Source: Halomonas alimentaria (GTDB taxonomy: Bacteria > Pseudomonadota > Gammaproteobacteria > Pseudomonadales > Halomonadaceae). From it: 64,000 bases of DNA. Shown here in pieces: positions 33,296-44,085 of the stretch. Location: the NCBI RefSeq assembly GCF_009902005.1, contig NZ_WUTT01000001.1, positions 38,762 through 102,761 on the forward strand. Direction: 5' to 3'. The position numbers were made by a program, and so were the translations under genes. Each line of letters starts with the position of its first letter. Position 1 is the stretch's first letter. The notes under the pieces are model-generated. The model saw nothing but the letters and a program-made list of their open reading frames with translations. It was not told where the DNA came from and searched no databases.

Positions 33296-34099
33296 TTACG
33301 GCCTCGGACAGTCGGGGGTGCGGCCGGCCTGGCGAGCACGCTCGTAGCGGCCCAGGGCCTCGTGCATGCGCGCCTGCAGGTCCTGGGTGCGCTGGCCGTG
33401 GCTGGGGTGACTTGAGAGCCAGGCCGGCGGACGGGCCCCGCCCTGGGCGCTCATGTTCTCCCACAGCGCCAGGCTGGCCCGGGGGTCGAAGCCGGCGTCG
33501 GCCATCAGGTAGAGGCCCAGTTCATCGGCCTCGCTCTCGTGGCGCCGCGAGAAGGGCATCAGGATGCCGTACTGGGCGCCCATGCCCAGGGCGCCCATGA
33601 TCTGCTGGCCGCCTGCGCCCTCCAGGCCCGCTGCCGAGGAGAGCACCGAGAGTCCCAGTTGGGTGGCGGTCTGGGTGGAGACCCGCTCGTTGGCATGGCG
33701 GGCCAGCACATGGGTGATCTCGTGGCCGATCACCGCGGCCAGTTGATCCTGGTTCCTGGCCACCTTCAGCAGGCCGGTGTTGACCCCCATGTAGCCCCCG
33801 GGCAGGGCGAAGGCGTTGGCATCCTCGGCCTCGAAGACGCGGATCTGCCAGTTCTGCGACTCTCGTTGCCGGGGCGGCAGGGCGCTTACCAGCGCACTGG
33901 CCACACACTGCACATAGCGGTGGGTAGCGCCGCCCACGGTGGGGCGCTCCTGTTGATATTGCTCGAAGGCCTGGGCGCCCATCTGGTCGAGTTGGGCGTC
34001 CGACACCAGGGTCAGCTGCTGGCGGCCGGTGGGCGAGGTGGTACAGGCGGCCAGGGCGAGGCTGAGGGCACCGATGGCGAAAGGTTTGATCCAGCGCAT
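33296..34099 (-). CDS. M48-family lipoprotein metalloprotease
   Basis: 267-residue predicted outer-membrane or periplasmic lipoprotein, LoiP/YggG-like. It has a signal sequence ending in the lipobox LAAC (Cys18), the zinc site HEITH near residue 128, and HESEADELG supplying the third ligand. M48 proteases of this type help control envelope proteins under osmotic or other stress; the substrate here is unknown. I chose ATG 34099 (MRWIKPF). The longer reading frame to 34207 would place the signal peptide after ~36 unlikely residues. Confidence 0.9.
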   Translation of the reverse strand: MRWIKPFAIGALSLALAACTTSPTGRQQLTLVSDAQLDQMGAQAFEQYQQERPTVGGATHRYVQCVASALVSALPPRQRESQNWQIRVFEAEDANAFALPGGYMGVNTGLLKVARNQDQLAAVIGHEITHVLARHANERVSTQTATQLGLSVLSSAAGLEGAGGQQIMGALGMGAQYGILMPFSRRHESEADELGLYLMADAGFDPRASLALWENMSAQGGARPPAWLSSHPSHGQRTQDLQARMHEALGRYERARQAGRTPDCPRP

Positions 34100-34232
34100 G
34101 GCGGGTCTCCTTGGTGGGGTGTGGCATCCAGCCAACGTAAGACGCTGGACGGGCGTCCGGGTTCGCCACAAGATACCCTGAACGCCTGCAAGGTCAACCA
34201 CTGACACGGTGTGCCCGATGGCATGAGGCTTA

Positions 34233-34332
34233 CCCGGCGACAGGCCTTCGAGGGGGCGCTGTGAACCCCTCCCTGGGCGCTACCGACGCCATCCCTGGCG
34301 TAGGCCCCCCTCTTCGACCTGTCCCCGGCGCC
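34233..34332. repeat. dispersed palindromic element, copy A
   Basis: ~100-bp imperfect palindrome between the divergent M48 and ATPase genes. Outer arms (CCGGCGACAGGCC...ACCTGTCCCCGG), inner arms (GAGGGGGCG...GCCCCCCTC), and a central inverted repeat ACGCCA/TGGCGT. Same architecture as copies B and C. Confidence 0.9.
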
Positions 34333-34377
34333 TCATGCGGTGTGTGCGCCGCCATCGACATGGAGAAGGAGAGGAAC

Positions 34378-35244
34378 ATGGATCCCGAGCTGACGCGTCG
34401 CCTGCTGCATCTGCTGGATCACGTCGAGCACTGGCTGCCCCCGGCCCCGGTGGAGGTGGACTGGTCGCGGGACGTGGCCGCCCTGTGGCAGCGCCACGCC
34501 CTGGGTGGGCGCCTGCTGCCGGTGCCACCGCGCGACGCCCTGAGCCTGGATGACCTGCTGGGCATCGAGCGCCAGAAGCTGGCGCTGGTCGACAACACCC
34601 GGGCCTTCCTGCAGGGCCTGCCGGCCAACCACGCCCTGCTGTGGGGCTCTCGGGGCAGCGGCAAGTCGTCGCTGATCCGCGCCCTGCTCAACAGCCTGGC
34701 CAGTGAGGGGCTGCGCTTGGTGCAGGTGGATCGCCACGACCTCGCCAGCCTGCCGATGCTGGTAGAGCAGCTGCGCCACCACGGTCAGCGCTTCGTCGTC
34801 TACTGCGACGACCTCTCCTTCGAGGGCCACGACGATGCCTACAAGGCGCTGAAGAGCGTGCTCGACGGCGCCCTGACCGGCCCGCCGCCCAACGTGCTGC
34901 TCTACGCCACCTCCAACCGCCGCCACCTGCTGCCGGAGTCGATGAACGACAACGAGGGCTCGCGGCTGGTGGGTGATGAACTCCATCACGGCGATGCCGT
35001 GGAGGAGAAGATCTCGCTCTCCGACCGTTTCGGGCTATGGCTGGGTTTCCACCCCTTCAACCAGGACGTCTACCTGGAGGCGTGCTGCCACTGGGTCACC
35101 CAACTGGGGCGCCGCGAGGACTGGAACGCCGAGGCGCGCGCCGAGGCGATCCGCTTCGCCACCCTGCGCGGCGGGCGCAGCGGTCGCGGCGCCTGGCAGT
35201 TCGCCACCCAGTGGGTGGGCCGCCGGCGCCTGCACGGGCGCTAG
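34378..35244 (+). CDS. AAA-type ATPase (DUF815 family)
   Basis: 288-residue P-loop ATPase of the DUF815 group. Walker A is GSRGSGKS near residue 92-99 and Walker B is VVYCDDLSF near 137-145; LPESMNDN and the C-terminal LFGLWLGFHPFNQ/YL segment are family-typical. No function is established. The ATG at 34378 has AGGAGAGGAAC upstream; an in-frame extension to 34261 would read through the palindromic element and is rejected. Confidence 0.87.
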   Translation: MDPELTRRLLHLLDHVEHWLPPAPVEVDWSRDVAALWQRHALGGRLLPVPPRDALSLDDLLGIERQKLALVDNTRAFLQGLPANHALLWGSRGSGKSSLIRALLNSLASEGLRLVQVDRHDLASLPMLVEQLRHHGQRFVVYCDDLSFEGHDDAYKALKSVLDGALTGPPPNVLLYATSNRRHLLPESMNDNEGSRLVGDELHHGDAVEEKISLSDRFGLWLGFHPFNQDVYLEACCHWVTQLGRREDWNAEARAEAIRFATLRGGRSGRGAWQFATQWVGRRRLHGR

Positions 35245-35318
35245 GAGAGCCGAAACGACGCCGCCCCGGGGATACCGAGGCGGGTCGGGCGCTGTGGGCC
35301 GTGCCGGGCGCAGCAGGG

Positions 35319-36722
35319 TCAGCGGCGGCTCTTGCGCGCCTCCTTGGTGCGACCCAGTTCGCGTTTCTTGGCCTTCTCTCGATCGCTGGCGTTGGCCATG
35401 GGGTCGAAGGGGTTGCTGCCGGAGCGGAACTCGAAGCGCATCGGCGTGCCACGCACCTTGAGCACCTTGCGGAAGGTGTTGGTCAGGTAGCGGCGATAGG
35501 CCTCGGGCAGGGAGCCGGTCTGATTGCCGTGGACCACGATGATCGGTGGGTTGCTGCCGCCCTGGTGGGCCATGCGCAGCTTGATACGGCGACCACGAAC
35601 CAGGGGTGGCTGGTGGGATTCCACCGCGTCCTGCAGGATGCTGGTCAGACGATTGGTGGACCAGTGGGCGTTGGCCGAGGCGAAGGCGCGCTCCAGCGAT
35701 GGATAGAGGTCGCCCACGCCGGTGCCGTGCAGCGCCGAGATGAAGTGCAGGTCGGCGTAGTCGGCGAAGCCCAGGCGGCGCTTGATCTCGGCGCGCATCT
35801 TCTCCTTGGCCTCGCTCTCCAGGCCATCCCACTTGTTCACGGCCAGCACCAGCGCGCGGCCGGTGGTCAGCACGTAGTCGAGCAGGTGCAGGTCCTGCTC
35901 CACCAGCCCGGAGCGGGCGTCGAGCACCATGATCGCGACATGGCACTCCTTGATCGCCTCCAGGGTCTTGATGATCGAGAACTTCTCGGCGATCTCGTGA
36001 ACGTTCTTGCGGCGCCTCACGCCAGCGGTATCCACCAGCACATAGGGCTTGCCGCGGCGCTCGAAGGGGATCTCGATGGCATCGCGGGTGGTGCCCGCCT
36101 CGTCGAAGACCACCACGCGCTCCTCGCCGAGCAGGCGGTTGACCAGGGTCGACTTGCCCACGTTGGGGCGGCCGATGACACCGATGCGGATGCCCTTGGT
36201 GCCGGTATCCGCCGGGATGCTCTCGTCGCGCTCCGGGAAGGGGGCGAGCACTTCGTCGATCAGCGTGGTGACGTTGCGGCCATGGGCGGCGGCGATGGGC
36301 CGCGGCTCGCCCAGGCCCAGTTCCCAGAACTCGGCGGTGGCGCTGTCCTCGTCGAGGCCATCGGTCTTGTTGACGACGAGCCAGGTCTTCTTCTGGTTGA
36401 CCCGCAGGTGGTTGGCGATGGCCTGGTCGGCGACGTTGAGACCGGCCCGGGCGTCGACCAGGAACAGCACGATGTCGGCCTCGTCGATGGCGGCCAGCGA
36501 CTGCTCGGCCATGGCGGCATCGATGCCATCCTCGTCACCGCTGATGCCGCCGGTGTCGATGACCGTGTAGGCCTTGCCGCCGAGCATGCCGTTGCCGTAC
36601 TTGCGGTCCCGGGTCAGGCCCGGGAAGTCGGCCACCAGGGCGTCGCGGGTGCGAGTCAGGCGGTTGAACAGGGTCGACTTGCCCACATTGGGCCGGCCGA
36701 CCAGGGCGATCACGGGTGTCAT
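35319..36722 (-). CDS. der: ribosome-associated GTPase Der (EngA)
   Basis: Essential GTPase for 50S subunit assembly. It has two consecutive G-domains: G1 loops [14 protein letters not shown] at residue 8 and [14 protein letters not shown] near 185, with DTGG and DTAG G3 motifs and NKTD/NKWD G4 motifs, then a KH-like C-terminal domain. Length is 467 residues, normal. It is at the end of hisS-yfgM-bamB-der, and its ATG overlaps the bamB TGA. Confidence 0.97.
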   Translation of the reverse strand: MTPVIALVGRPNVGKSTLFNRLTRTRDALVADFPGLTRDRKYGNGMLGGKAYTVIDTGGISGDEDGIDAAMAEQSLAAIDEADIVLFLVDARAGLNVADQAIANHLRVNQKKTWLVVNKTDGLDEDSATAEFWELGLGEPRPIAAAHGRNVTTLIDEVLAPFPERDESIPADTGTKGIRIGVIGRPNVGKSTLVNRLLGEERVVVFDEAGTTRDAIEIPFERRGKPYVLVDTAGVRRRKNVHEIAEKFSIIKTLEAIKECHVAIMVLDARSGLVEQDLHLLDYVLTTGRALVLAVNKWDGLESEAKEKMRAEIKRRLGFADYADLHFISALHGTGVGDLYPSLERAFASANAHWSTNRLTSILQDAVESHQPPLVRGRRIKLRMAHQGGSNPPIIVVHGNQTGSLPEAYRRYLTNTFRKVLKVRGTPMRFEFRSGSNPFDPMANASDREKAKKRELGRTKEARKSRR

Positions 36723-37867
36723 CGGATATCCAGGGTCTCGAGGGTGCCGTCATTGGCCAGCACATGAATGCGGTTGCCTTCGGTGACCGGGCGCACGCCG
36801 ATCCCGGAGCCGTCGATTCGCTCACGACCGACCATATCGCCGCTGCGCGCGTCGATCAGGTGCAGGTAGCCTTCGTAATCGCCGAACACCAGCTTGCCGT
36901 CGGCGAAGGCCGGTGAGGTAGGCTTGCGGCCCTCCAGGTCGGTGTTGCGCCACACCTCCTCACCGTTGGCTGCGGCCAGGGCCAGGATGCGCCCCGACTC
37001 CTCCACCACGAACAGGAAGTCGCCCACCACGATGGGCGTGTGGTAGCTGGAGAGGTCGCGGGCCCACAGCGGATCGCCGCGGGACGCTTCCAGGGCCACC
37101 AGGCGGCCGTTGTAGCTGGTCACGAAGAGGCGGCCATCGGGAGTCAGTACCGGCTGGGCGGCGAGGTCCACCAGGCGCTCGATGTCGCTGCGCCCCTGGG
37201 CCACGGCGATGCGTCGCTCCCACAGTGGCTGGCCGCTGCGGTTGTCCAGGGCCACCAGGCGGCCGTTGGCGAAGCCGGCAAAGGTCAGCGGGTCGATGGT
37301 GGTGGGGGTACCGGTGCCGCGCAGTGTCAGCGAGGGCAGGCTGGCCTGGTAGCTCCAGCGCTCGTCGCCGCTGCTGCGGTCCAGGGCGGTGATGGTGCCG
37401 TCGACGCTCTGCACGATCAGCAGCTGCTGGTTGGGCTGCGGGGCGGCCAGTACCTCGCTGGGCACGCGGGCGCGCCAGCGCACGCTGCCATCGCGCTGGC
37501 TCACCGCCAGCACCTCGCCGTTGCGGGTGCCCAGGTAGAGGTCCCCGGCCACCGCGGTCAGCGCGCTGGAGACCGGCACCTCGAGGTCGACTTCCCAGCG
37601 GGTGTCGCCGTCATCGGCGTCGAAGGCGAACAGCTCGCCGCGATAGTCGGCGGCGAACAGGGCGTCGCCGTCGCGGGCCGGGGCGATGGGGTAGGCGGCG
37701 CGCCCCAGGCCGTCACCAGCGCCCTCGCGCCAGGCGCTGGAGAGCTCTGCGCTCGCCGCGAAGTCGCTGAGCTCGGTGGGCGGATACTGCGGTTCCACCT
37801 TGTTGCCGGCGCAGCCCGCCAGCAGGGTCAGGCCCGCGAGGGTGGCGATCAGGAAGGTCGGTTTCAT
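36719..37867 (-). CDS. bamB: outer membrane assembly lipoprotein BamB
   Basis: Beta-propeller lipoprotein of the BAM complex, which inserts outer-membrane proteins. The 382-residue protein has signal peptide plus lipobox LLAGC (about residues 15-19) and repeated propeller blades rich in GxxxALD and WxxD patterns (for example [31 protein letters not shown]). The reading frame extends upstream into yfgM, but the ATG at 37867, which overlaps the yfgM stop by 4 bp, is the right start. Confidence 0.96.
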   Translation of the reverse strand: MKPTFLIATLAGLTLLAGCAGNKVEPQYPPTELSDFAASAELSSAWREGAGDGLGRAAYPIAPARDGDALFAADYRGELFAFDADDGDTRWEVDLEVPVSSALTAVAGDLYLGTRNGEVLAVSQRDGSVRWRARVPSEVLAAPQPNQQLLIVQSVDGTITALDRSSGDERWSYQASLPSLTLRGTGTPTTIDPLTFAGFANGRLVALDNRSGQPLWERRIAVAQGRSDIERLVDLAAQPVLTPDGRLFVTSYNGRLVALEASRGDPLWARDLSSYHTPIVVGDFLFVVEESGRILALAAANGEEVWRNTDLEGRKPTSPAFADGKLVFGDYEGYLHLIDARSGDMVGRERIDGSGIGVRPVTEGNRIHVLANDGTLETLDIR

Positions 37868-38541
37868 GAGTCCAGTCCCTGGTTGTCGGGACCCGCTGCC
37901 AGGCCCAGGTTGTCGAGCTTGAGTTGCACGCCGTAGAGCGGCTGGTCGTTGGTCTCGGCGAGATCCAGCGCCTCGCGCCAGGCCACGGCGGCATCGGCCT
38001 CGCGGCCCAGGGCATGCAGCGCATCGCCGCGCACCTCGGCGCGCTGGGCGGCCAGCGCTTCGGGAACGCCGCTCTCCAGGGCGTCGAGTGCCGCCTCCGC
38101 GTCGCCGTCGGCAACCAGCAGGCGTCCGAGGCGCAGGCGCGCCAGGCCGCCCACATAGCCGCGAGAGTCGGCATCCGCCAGGGCCTGCAGCCGCTCGCGG
38201 GCCCCCGCGAGGTCGCCCTGAGCGACCGCCAGGCGGGCATCTACCAGGCGTGCCAGATCGGCATAGAGGGTCTTGCCGTGCTCCTCGACGATCTCCTCCA
38301 CCAGGGCGCGGGCCTCGGGCAGTTGGGCCTCGTCGAGGGCGTTGCCGGCGGTCAGGTTGACCAGCTGCTGGTAGCGCATCGAGGCGGCGGTGGCCTGGTT
38401 CTCCTGGTAGCCCTGCCAGGCGTTCCAGCCCAGCACGCCGGCCCCGGCGATGACCACGCCGGCGATCAGCGAGAGGCCGTTCTCCTTCCACCAGCGCTTG
38501 AGCGCCTCGACCTGTTCTTCCTCGGTTCTCAGCTCCGCCAC
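37864..38541 (-). CDS. yfgM: YfgM-like membrane-anchored TPR protein
   Basis: 225-residue inner-membrane protein with one transmembrane segment (about residues 23-42, LSLIAGVVIAGAGVLGWNAW) and a periplasmic TPR-like region. In E. coli YfgM associates with SecYEG and the chaperone PpiD and affects the Rcs response. The start is GTG with ACAAGGAGAC upstream. Located between hisS and bamB, the family's typical position. Confidence 0.9.
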   Translation of the reverse strand: MAELRTEEEQVEALKRWWKENGLSLIAGVVIAGAGVLGWNAWQGYQENQATAASMRYQQLVNLTAGNALDEAQLPEARALVEEIVEEHGKTLYADLARLVDARLAVAQGDLAGARERLQALADADSRGYVGGLARLRLGRLLVADGDAEAALDALESGVPEALAAQRAEVRGDALHALGREADAAVAWREALDLAETNDQPLYGVQLKLDNLGLAAGPDNQGLDS

Positions 38542-38573
38542 GGGCGGTCTCCTTGTATGTCTCGTGTGGGCCT

Positions 38574-39887
38574 TCAGGCCAGCAGTTGGCGCAGCTCGTC
38601 GACCAGGGCGTCCCGCGCCAGGCTGCGCTGCTCACGCTCCTCGCGCAGGAACTTCAGGGTCGCGGTGCCGTGTGCGAGTTCGTCCTCGCCGAGCAGCAGG
38701 GCCAGGCGGGCGCCGCTGCGGTCGGCCTTCTTGATGCGACTCTTGAAGCTGCCGCCGCCGCAGTGCAACTGGGCACGCAGCTCGGGCAGTTCGCCACGCA
38801 GGCGTTCGACCAGCTGCAGGGCGGTACCGGCAGCGGCGTCATCCATGGGCAGCACATAGAGGTCGAGCTCGCCGCGGGCGGCGTCGGGAATCAGCTCCAG
38901 GGTCTCGAGCAGCAGCACCAGGCGCTCGATGCCCATGGCGAAGCCCACCGCCGGGGTCGGCTTGCCGCCCAGCTGCTCCACCAGACCGTCGTAGCGGCCG
39001 CCGGCGCATACCGTGCCCTGGCTGCCCAGGGCGGTGGTGGTCCACTCGAAGACGGTGCGGCCGTAGTAGTCCAGGCCGCGCACCAGCCGCGGGTTGATCA
39101 CGTAGTCGATGCCGGCATCGTCGAGCAGCGCGCAGAGCGCCTCGAAGTGCTCCCGGGAGTCAGCGTCCAGATGGTCGAGGAGCCGCGGGGCGCCGGCCAG
39201 CATCTCGGCCATCTCCGGGTTCTTGGAGTCGAGGATGCGCAGCGGGTTGCTGGTCAGCCGCCGGCGCGAGTCCTCGTCGAGCACATCGAGATGCTGCTCG
39301 AAGTAGGCCACCAGGGTGTCGCGATAGGCGGTCCTAGCCTCGGAGGAGCCCAGGGAGTTGAGCTCCAGGGTGACGTGCTCCATCAGGCCCAGCTCGCGCC
39401 ACAGGCGGGCCGAGAGCAGGATCACCTCGGCGTCGATATCCGGACCCTCGAGGCCGAAACTCTCCACGCCCACCTGGTGGAACTGGCGATAGCGCCCCTT
39501 CTGGGGGCGCTCGTGGCGGAACATCGGACCCTGGTACCACAGACGCTGGGTCTGGTTGTGCAGCAGGCCGTGCTCCATGGCGGCGCGCACGCAGCTCGCC
39601 GTGCCCTCGGGGCGCAGGGCGAGGCTGTCACCGTTGCGATCCTCGAAGGTATACATCTCCTTCTCGACGATATCGGTGACCTCGCCGATGGAGCGCGCGA
39701 ACAGCGCGGTCTGTTCGACGATGGGGGTGCGGATCTCGGCGTAGCCGTAGCGGGCCATCAGGTCACGGACCTTGCCCTCGAAGTACTGCCACAGCGGCGA
39801 CTGCTCCGGCAGCAGGTCGTTCATGCCGCGAATGGCCTGGATCTTCTTCTTGCTGGGTGCCTTGTGACTTGCTTGGGACTTGCTCAA
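38574..39887 (-). CDS. hisS: histidine--tRNA ligase
   Basis: Class II synthetase for tRNA-His. Motifs: IRGMNDLLP near the N-terminus, motif 2 PRPEGT-like LRPEGTASC with RHERPQKGR following, the histidine-A motif [15 protein letters not shown], and motif 3 [11 protein letters not shown]. The anticodon-binding domain occupies about 330-437. Length is 437 residues. The start is TTG at 39887, with AAGGAG six bases upstream; no ATG or GTG is in a better place. Confidence 0.95.
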   Translation of the reverse strand: MSKSQASHKAPSKKKIQAIRGMNDLLPEQSPLWQYFEGKVRDLMARYGYAEIRTPIVEQTALFARSIGEVTDIVEKEMYTFEDRNGDSLALRPEGTASCVRAAMEHGLLHNQTQRLWYQGPMFRHERPQKGRYRQFHQVGVESFGLEGPDIDAEVILLSARLWRELGLMEHVTLELNSLGSSEARTAYRDTLVAYFEQHLDVLDEDSRRRLTSNPLRILDSKNPEMAEMLAGAPRLLDHLDADSREHFEALCALLDDAGIDYVINPRLVRGLDYYGRTVFEWTTTALGSQGTVCAGGRYDGLVEQLGGKPTPAVGFAMGIERLVLLLETLELIPDAARGELDLYVLPMDDAAAGTALQLVERLRGELPELRAQLHCGGGSFKSRIKKADRSGARLALLLGEDELAHGTATLKFLREEREQRSLARDALVDELRQLLA

Positions 39888-39915
39888 CGGTGGCTCCTTG
39901 ATGGGTGCCGGCGAC

Positions 39916-41031
39916 TCAGGCGTCGCGGGCGATCACGTCCTGTTCGGCCTGCTCCTTCTCGCGCACCTTGTCGCGGATCAGCCGCTCGAGGTCATCGACC
40001 AGGTGGTCGTTGCGCAGCTTGGAGGCCGGCTTGCCATCGATATAGACGAGGTTGGCCGGTGAACCGCCGGTGAGGCCGACATCGGTCTCCTTGGCCTCGC
40101 CGGGACCGTTGACCACGCAGCCGATCACCGAGACATCGAGGGGAGTCATGACGTCCTCGAGACGTTCCTCCAGGGCGTTCATGGTGCCGATGACGTCGAA
40201 GTTCTGGCGCGAGCAGCTGGGGCAGGCGATGAAGTTGATGCCCTTGGAGCGCAGGCGCAGGCTCTTGAGCATGTCGAAGCCGACCTTGATCTCCTCTACC
40301 GGGTCGGCGGCGAGCGACACGCGGATGGTGTCGCCGATGCCGTCCATCAGCAGCATGCCCAGCCCGATGGAGGACTTGACGGTGCCCGAGCGCAGCCCGC
40401 CGGCCTCGGTGATGCCGAGATGCAGCGGCTGCTCGATGCGCGTGGCCAGGTCGCGATAGGCGGCCACCGCCATGAACACGTCGGAGGCCTTGACACTGAC
40501 CTTGAAGTCGGGGAAGTCGAGGCGGTCGAGGTGGTCGATATGGCGCATGGCCGACTCCACCAGAGCCGCGGGGGTGGGCTCGCCATACTTCTTCTGCAGG
40601 TCCTTCTCCAGCGAGCCGGCGTTGACGCCGATGCGGATCGGGATGCCGTTGTCACGGGCGGCGGAGACCACGGCGCGTACGCGCTCTTCCTTGCCGATGT
40701 TGCCGGGGTTGATACGCAGACAGTCGACGCCGAGCTCGGCGACGCGCAGGGCGATCTTGTAGTCGAAGTGGATATCGGCGACCAGCGGCACCTCGACCTC
40801 GCGCTTGATACGGCCGAAGGCCTCGGCGGCATCCATGTCCGGTACCGAGACACGAACGATATCGGCGCCGGCGGCCTCGAGCTGGCGGATCTGCGCCACG
40901 GTGGCGGCCACGTCGAGGGTGTTGGTGTTGGTCATGCTCTGCACCGAGATCGGGGCATCGCCCCCGACGGCTACCCTGCCGACGTGGATCTGGCGCGACT
41001 TGCGACGGACGATAGGGGATTGTGCGTGCAT
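39916..41031 (-). CDS. ispG: 4-hydroxy-3-methylbut-2-enyl diphosphate synthase
   Basis: [4Fe-4S] enzyme of the MEP isoprenoid pathway. It has the N-terminal TIM barrel with [12 protein letters not shown] and the C-terminal Fe-S domain with CPSC near residue 270 and CVVNGPGEA near 305 (third Cys). Length is 371 residues. The ATG at 41031 is chosen ([18 protein letters not shown]); the frame is open to 41259 inside rodZ. It lies between hisS and rodZ, the conserved order. Confidence 0.95.
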   Translation of the reverse strand: MHAQSPIVRRKSRQIHVGRVAVGGDAPISVQSMTNTNTLDVAATVAQIRQLEAAGADIVRVSVPDMDAAEAFGRIKREVEVPLVADIHFDYKIALRVAELGVDCLRINPGNIGKEERVRAVVSAARDNGIPIRIGVNAGSLEKDLQKKYGEPTPAALVESAMRHIDHLDRLDFPDFKVSVKASDVFMAVAAYRDLATRIEQPLHLGITEAGGLRSGTVKSSIGLGMLLMDGIGDTIRVSLAADPVEEIKVGFDMLKSLRLRSKGINFIACPSCSRQNFDVIGTMNALEERLEDVMTPLDVSVIGCVVNGPGEAKETDVGLTGGSPANLVYIDGKPASKLRNDHLVDDLERLIRDKVREKEQAEQDVIARDA

Positions 41032-41041
41032 GATGGTGGAA

Positions 41042-42055
41042 TCATTCTCCCAGGGTGAAGCGGGCGACGTTGTTGGCGCCGGCGCGCTCGACGAGGTCCA
41101 CAGGTTCACCCTGCCAGACCAGCTCGACGCCGGTGGCGTTGCCCACGGTGAGGCGGAAGGGCGGCTCGCCTTCGACGCTGGCCGTGGTGCCGGGTTCCTG
41201 CAGGCCGACGAAGACACGCTGGTTGTTGGCGTCGAAGACCTCGGTCCATGACTGTTCATTGAAGGTGAAGGCCAGGCGACCGGTATCGTCCTGCGGCTCG
41301 GCGGTGGCAGCGTCGGCCTGCTCGGCCTCCGCCGTAGTCTGTTGCTGCTCCTCGTCGGCTGCGGCCTCGCTATCCTGCTCCTCGCGGGCGGCGTCCGATG
41401 CGTCGACGCTCGCGGCGAGCTCGGCGTCCACCGATGCGTCGTCGGCGAGGGTGTCGTCGGTCTCCTCGCCGAGTGCCTGGGCGGTGGACTCTGCCTCGGC
41501 TACCTCCTCGGGCAGCGGCGGCAGGCTATCCGGCCCGGTGCCGTCGGCTGAGGTGTCGGGCTCGGTCACGCTGGCGGAGCCATCCAGGCGGTCGACGGAG
41601 ACCGGATCGCTCTCGCCGATGCTGGGTGGCTCGCCGCCGCCGCGGCTCTGCCACCACATCAGGGTCAGACCGATCAGGCCGGCCAGCACCAGCAGCGACA
41701 CCAGGCGGAACAGCCAGGCGCCCAGGCGCGAGGGAGGCTTGCTGATCTGGACCGGGGTGACCTTGCGCTGGGCGGCATCCTGGCTGCCGAAGCGGGCGTG
41801 ATAGGCAGCCAGCACCGGGGCGTCGTCGATGCCCAGCAGGTGCGCGTAGGCGCGCAGGTAGCCACGCCGGTAGGTGGCGATCGGCACCTCCTCGTAGCTG
41901 TCCTCCTCCAGGCCGCGGACCACCGCCGGCCGCAGGTTGAGCGCGCCGGCCACCTCGGAGACGGAGAGGCCCTGGTTCTCGCGTTCAAGCCTCAGCTGCT
42001 CGCCGGGCGAGGCCGTGGCATCAGCGTGCAGGTCCGGTTCGTGGGTGTCGCTCAT
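41042..42055 (-). CDS. rodZ: cytoskeleton protein RodZ
   Basis: Bitopic protein that couples MreB to the rod-shape machinery. The N-terminal helix-turn-helix ([21 protein letters not shown]...) is at about residues 20-85, one transmembrane segment at about 110-135 ([20 protein letters not shown]), then a long acidic Ala/Glu/Asp linker of ~120 residues and a C-terminal DUF4115 domain ([22 protein letters not shown]). The linker is longer and more acidic than in E. coli. It begins 30 bp after the pilW gene and precedes ispG. Confidence 0.94.
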   Translation of the reverse strand: MSDTHEPDLHADATASPGEQLRLERENQGLSVSEVAGALNLRPAVVRGLEEDSYEEVPIATYRRGYLRAYAHLLGIDDAPVLAAYHARFGSQDAAQRKVTPVQISKPPSRLGAWLFRLVSLLVLAGLIGLTLMWWQSRGGGEPPSIGESDPVSVDRLDGSASVTEPDTSADGTGPDSLPPLPEEVAEAESTAQALGEETDDTLADDASVDAELAASVDASDAAREEQDSEAAADEEQQQTTAEAEQADAATAEPQDDTGRLAFTFNEQSWTEVFDANNQRVFVGLQEPGTTASVEGEPPFRLTVGNATGVELVWQGEPVDLVERAGANNVARFTLGE

Positions 42056-42085
42056 GGCGGCGCATCCTTCGGTGGTGTTCTCGGA

Positions 42086-42835
42086 TCAGGGCGTGGTGCC
42101 ACGCCCCTCCAGCTGTTGGGTATAGAAGGCGGCAGTGGCGCTGTCGCCCTGGGCGCGGGCGATGTCACCGGCCAGCCTCAGGGCCTCCGGGCGCGGCCCG
42201 GCCAGGCGCATGAAAGCCTCGATCTGCGCTCGTGCCTGGGCCAGGTTGTTGTCGGCGTACTCCAGCTCGGCCAGGGTGAAGTAGCTGCGCGGCGCACGCG
42301 GATCGATCTCCTGGGCGCGCTGCAGATTGCGGCGTGCCTCCTGCACCTCCCCCAGCTCGCGATGGCACTGCCCGAGGTTGGCGAACAGCTGGGCGCGATT
42401 GGGATATTGGGCATCAGTCGAGGCCCGTTCGAGCTGCTCGCAGGCTTCGCGTACGCGGCCCCGGGCGTAGAGAAAGGCCGCGTAGTTGTTGCGCGCGCGG
42501 GTGAAGTTGGCGTCCGCCGCCAATGCCCGACGGAAGGTCTCGTCGGCCAGCGCCTCCTCCCCCTGGCGCTGGTAGACCATGGCCATGGCCTGCAGTGCCT
42601 CGGGGTCGTCGGGGGCGATCTCCAGGGCGCGGTCCAGGGCGCTCATGGCGCGGCGCAGGTTGTTGCGCTCCAGATAGGCGACGCCGAGCTGGGTGTAGGC
42701 GTCGGCCGGGCTGGCCTCGCGGTCGGCGCCGCTGATGCCCTGGGACTGTGTGGCACAACCGGTCAGCCACAGGCCGCCCAGCAGGGCGGCCAAGGGCAGC
42801 AGCGAGCGTCCGGGCAGTCGTGAGCGGCGGGTCAT
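42086..42835 (-). CDS. pilW: TPR lipoprotein, PilF/PilW type
   Basis: 249-residue lipoprotein with TPR repeats, homologous to the pilotin PilF/PilW that localises and assembles the type IV pilus secretin PilQ. The lipobox LTGC is near residue 31, and at least four TPRs follow (AYTQLGVAYLERNNLRRAMSALDRALEI...). No pilus gene is nearby; the rlmN-pilW-rodZ-ispG order is conserved whether or not pili are made. The ATG at 42835 is chosen. Confidence 0.85.
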   Translation of the reverse strand: MTRRSRLPGRSLLPLAALLGGLWLTGCATQSQGISGADREASPADAYTQLGVAYLERNNLRRAMSALDRALEIAPDDPEALQAMAMVYQRQGEEALADETFRRALAADANFTRARNNYAAFLYARGRVREACEQLERASTDAQYPNRAQLFANLGQCHRELGEVQEARRNLQRAQEIDPRAPRSYFTLAELEYADNNLAQARAQIEAFMRLAGPRPEALRLAGDIARAQGDSATAAFYTQQLEGRGTTP

Positions 42836-42957
42836 GAACTCCTCCCGAGGGTCGGCGGGCTCCCTCCGGCGGCGTGCCGCGGGCAAACGGAAGCCGGGGG
42901 GAGGCAGGGCCTGCCCATCAAAGCGCTGTGCCCGGTTGAAGTCAAGGCAGGCTCCCT

Positions 42958-44085
42958 TCAGTCGGCGTCGATCTGGATCGACTTGATATAGCGCTCGTGC
43001 CGACGGGTGCGGTCCTTCACCCGGCCCACCAGCTGGCCGCAGGCGGCGTCGATATCGTCACCGCGAGTGGAGCGGATCGGTGCCGTGTAGCCCAGTTCGT
43101 AGAGCCACTGCTGGAAGCGCATCACCTGGTTGCGTGACGGCTTCTCGTAGCCCGAATGGGGGAAGGGGTTGAAGGGAATCAGGTTGATCTTGCATGGCAG
43201 CTCGCGCAGCAGTTCGGCGAGCTGCTCGGCGTGCTCCTGCTGGTCGTTGACGTCCTTGATCACCGTGTACTCGATGGTGACCATGCGCGTGTCGTCGCAC
43301 TTGGCGAGATAGCGCTGGCAGGCATCCAGCAGGCTGCGGATATTGTACTTGCGGTTGAGCGGCACCAGCTCGTTGCGCAACTCGTCGTTGGCGGCGTGCA
43401 GCGAGATGGCCAGGCTCACGTCGAGCTCGTCGCCGAGCTTGTCGAGCATCGGCACGACCCCGGAGGTGGAGAGCGTGACGCGGCGCTTGGAGAGGCCGTA
43501 GCCGTCGTCGTCGAGCATCAGCTTCATGGCCGGCACGACGTTGTCGTAGTTCATCAGCGGCTCGCCCATGCCCATCATCACCACATTGGTGACCGGGCGA
43601 TTGGCGGTGTCCTTGCGCGGGCCCACGCTGCGCTGGGCCACCCACACCTGGCCGATGATCTCGGCGGCGGTGAGGTTGCGCTGGAAGCCCTGCTTGCCGG
43701 TGGAGCAGAAGCTGCAGTCCAGCGAGCAGCCCACCTGGGAGGAGACGCACAGGGTGCGGCGCTTGCCGTTGTCGGCGGGGATCAGCACCGTCTCGACATA
43801 GCTGCCGTCCTCGACCTCCAGCACCCACTTGCGGGTGCCGTCGCTGGAGGTGCCCTCGTAGACCACGCCGGGGCCGCGGATCTCGGCCACCTCGGCGAGC
43901 CTGGCGCGAAGCGCCTTGGCGAGGTTGGTCATGGCCGCGAAGTCGTCACAGCCCTCGTGGTGGATCCACTTCATCACCTGGGCGGCACGGAACTTCTTCT
44001 CGCCGATGGAGAGGAAGAAGGCTTCCATCTCCTGGCGGGACATGCCGAGCAGGTTGGTCTTCTGGGGTGCGGTATCAGCGGTCAT
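42958..44085 (-). CDS. rlmN: dual-specificity 23S rRNA/tRNA m2A methyltransferase
   Basis: Radical-SAM enzyme that makes 2-methyladenosine at A2503 of 23S rRNA and A37 of some tRNAs. The CxxxCxxC cluster motif is CSLDCSFC near residue 117; the catalytic second cysteine lies in DIDAACGQL near 350. [15 protein letters not shown] is a further signature. Length is 375 residues, normal. Confidence 0.96.
   Translation of the reverse strand: MTADTAPQKTNLLGMSRQEMEAFFLSIGEKKFRAAQVMKWIHHEGCDDFAAMTNLAKALRARLAEVAEIRGPGVVYEGTSSDGTRKWVLEVEDGSYVETVLIPADNGKRRTLCVSSQVGCSLDCSFCSTGKQGFQRNLTAAEIIGQVWVAQRSVGPRKDTANRPVTNVVMMGMGEPLMNYDNVVPAMKLMLDDDGYGLSKRRVTLSTSGVVPMLDKLGDELDVSLAISLHAANDELRNELVPLNRKYNIRSLLDACQRYLAKCDDTRMVTIEYTVIKDVNDQQEHAEQLAELLRELPCKINLIPFNPFPHSGYEKPSRNQVMRFQQWLYELGYTAPIRSTRGDDIDAACGQLVGRVKDRTRRHERYIKSIQIDAD

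Noticed and set aside
34261-34377. 39-residue N-terminal extension of the DUF815 ATPase
   Set aside because: It translates the palindromic element (MNPSLGATDAIPG...), and similar peptides arise from other copies of the repeat. The ATG at 34378 has a proper ribosome-binding site.
42086-42835. Type IV pilus locus
   Set aside because: Only the PilF/PilW lipoprotein is present, in its conserved rlmN-pilW-rodZ position; no other pil gene is nearby.
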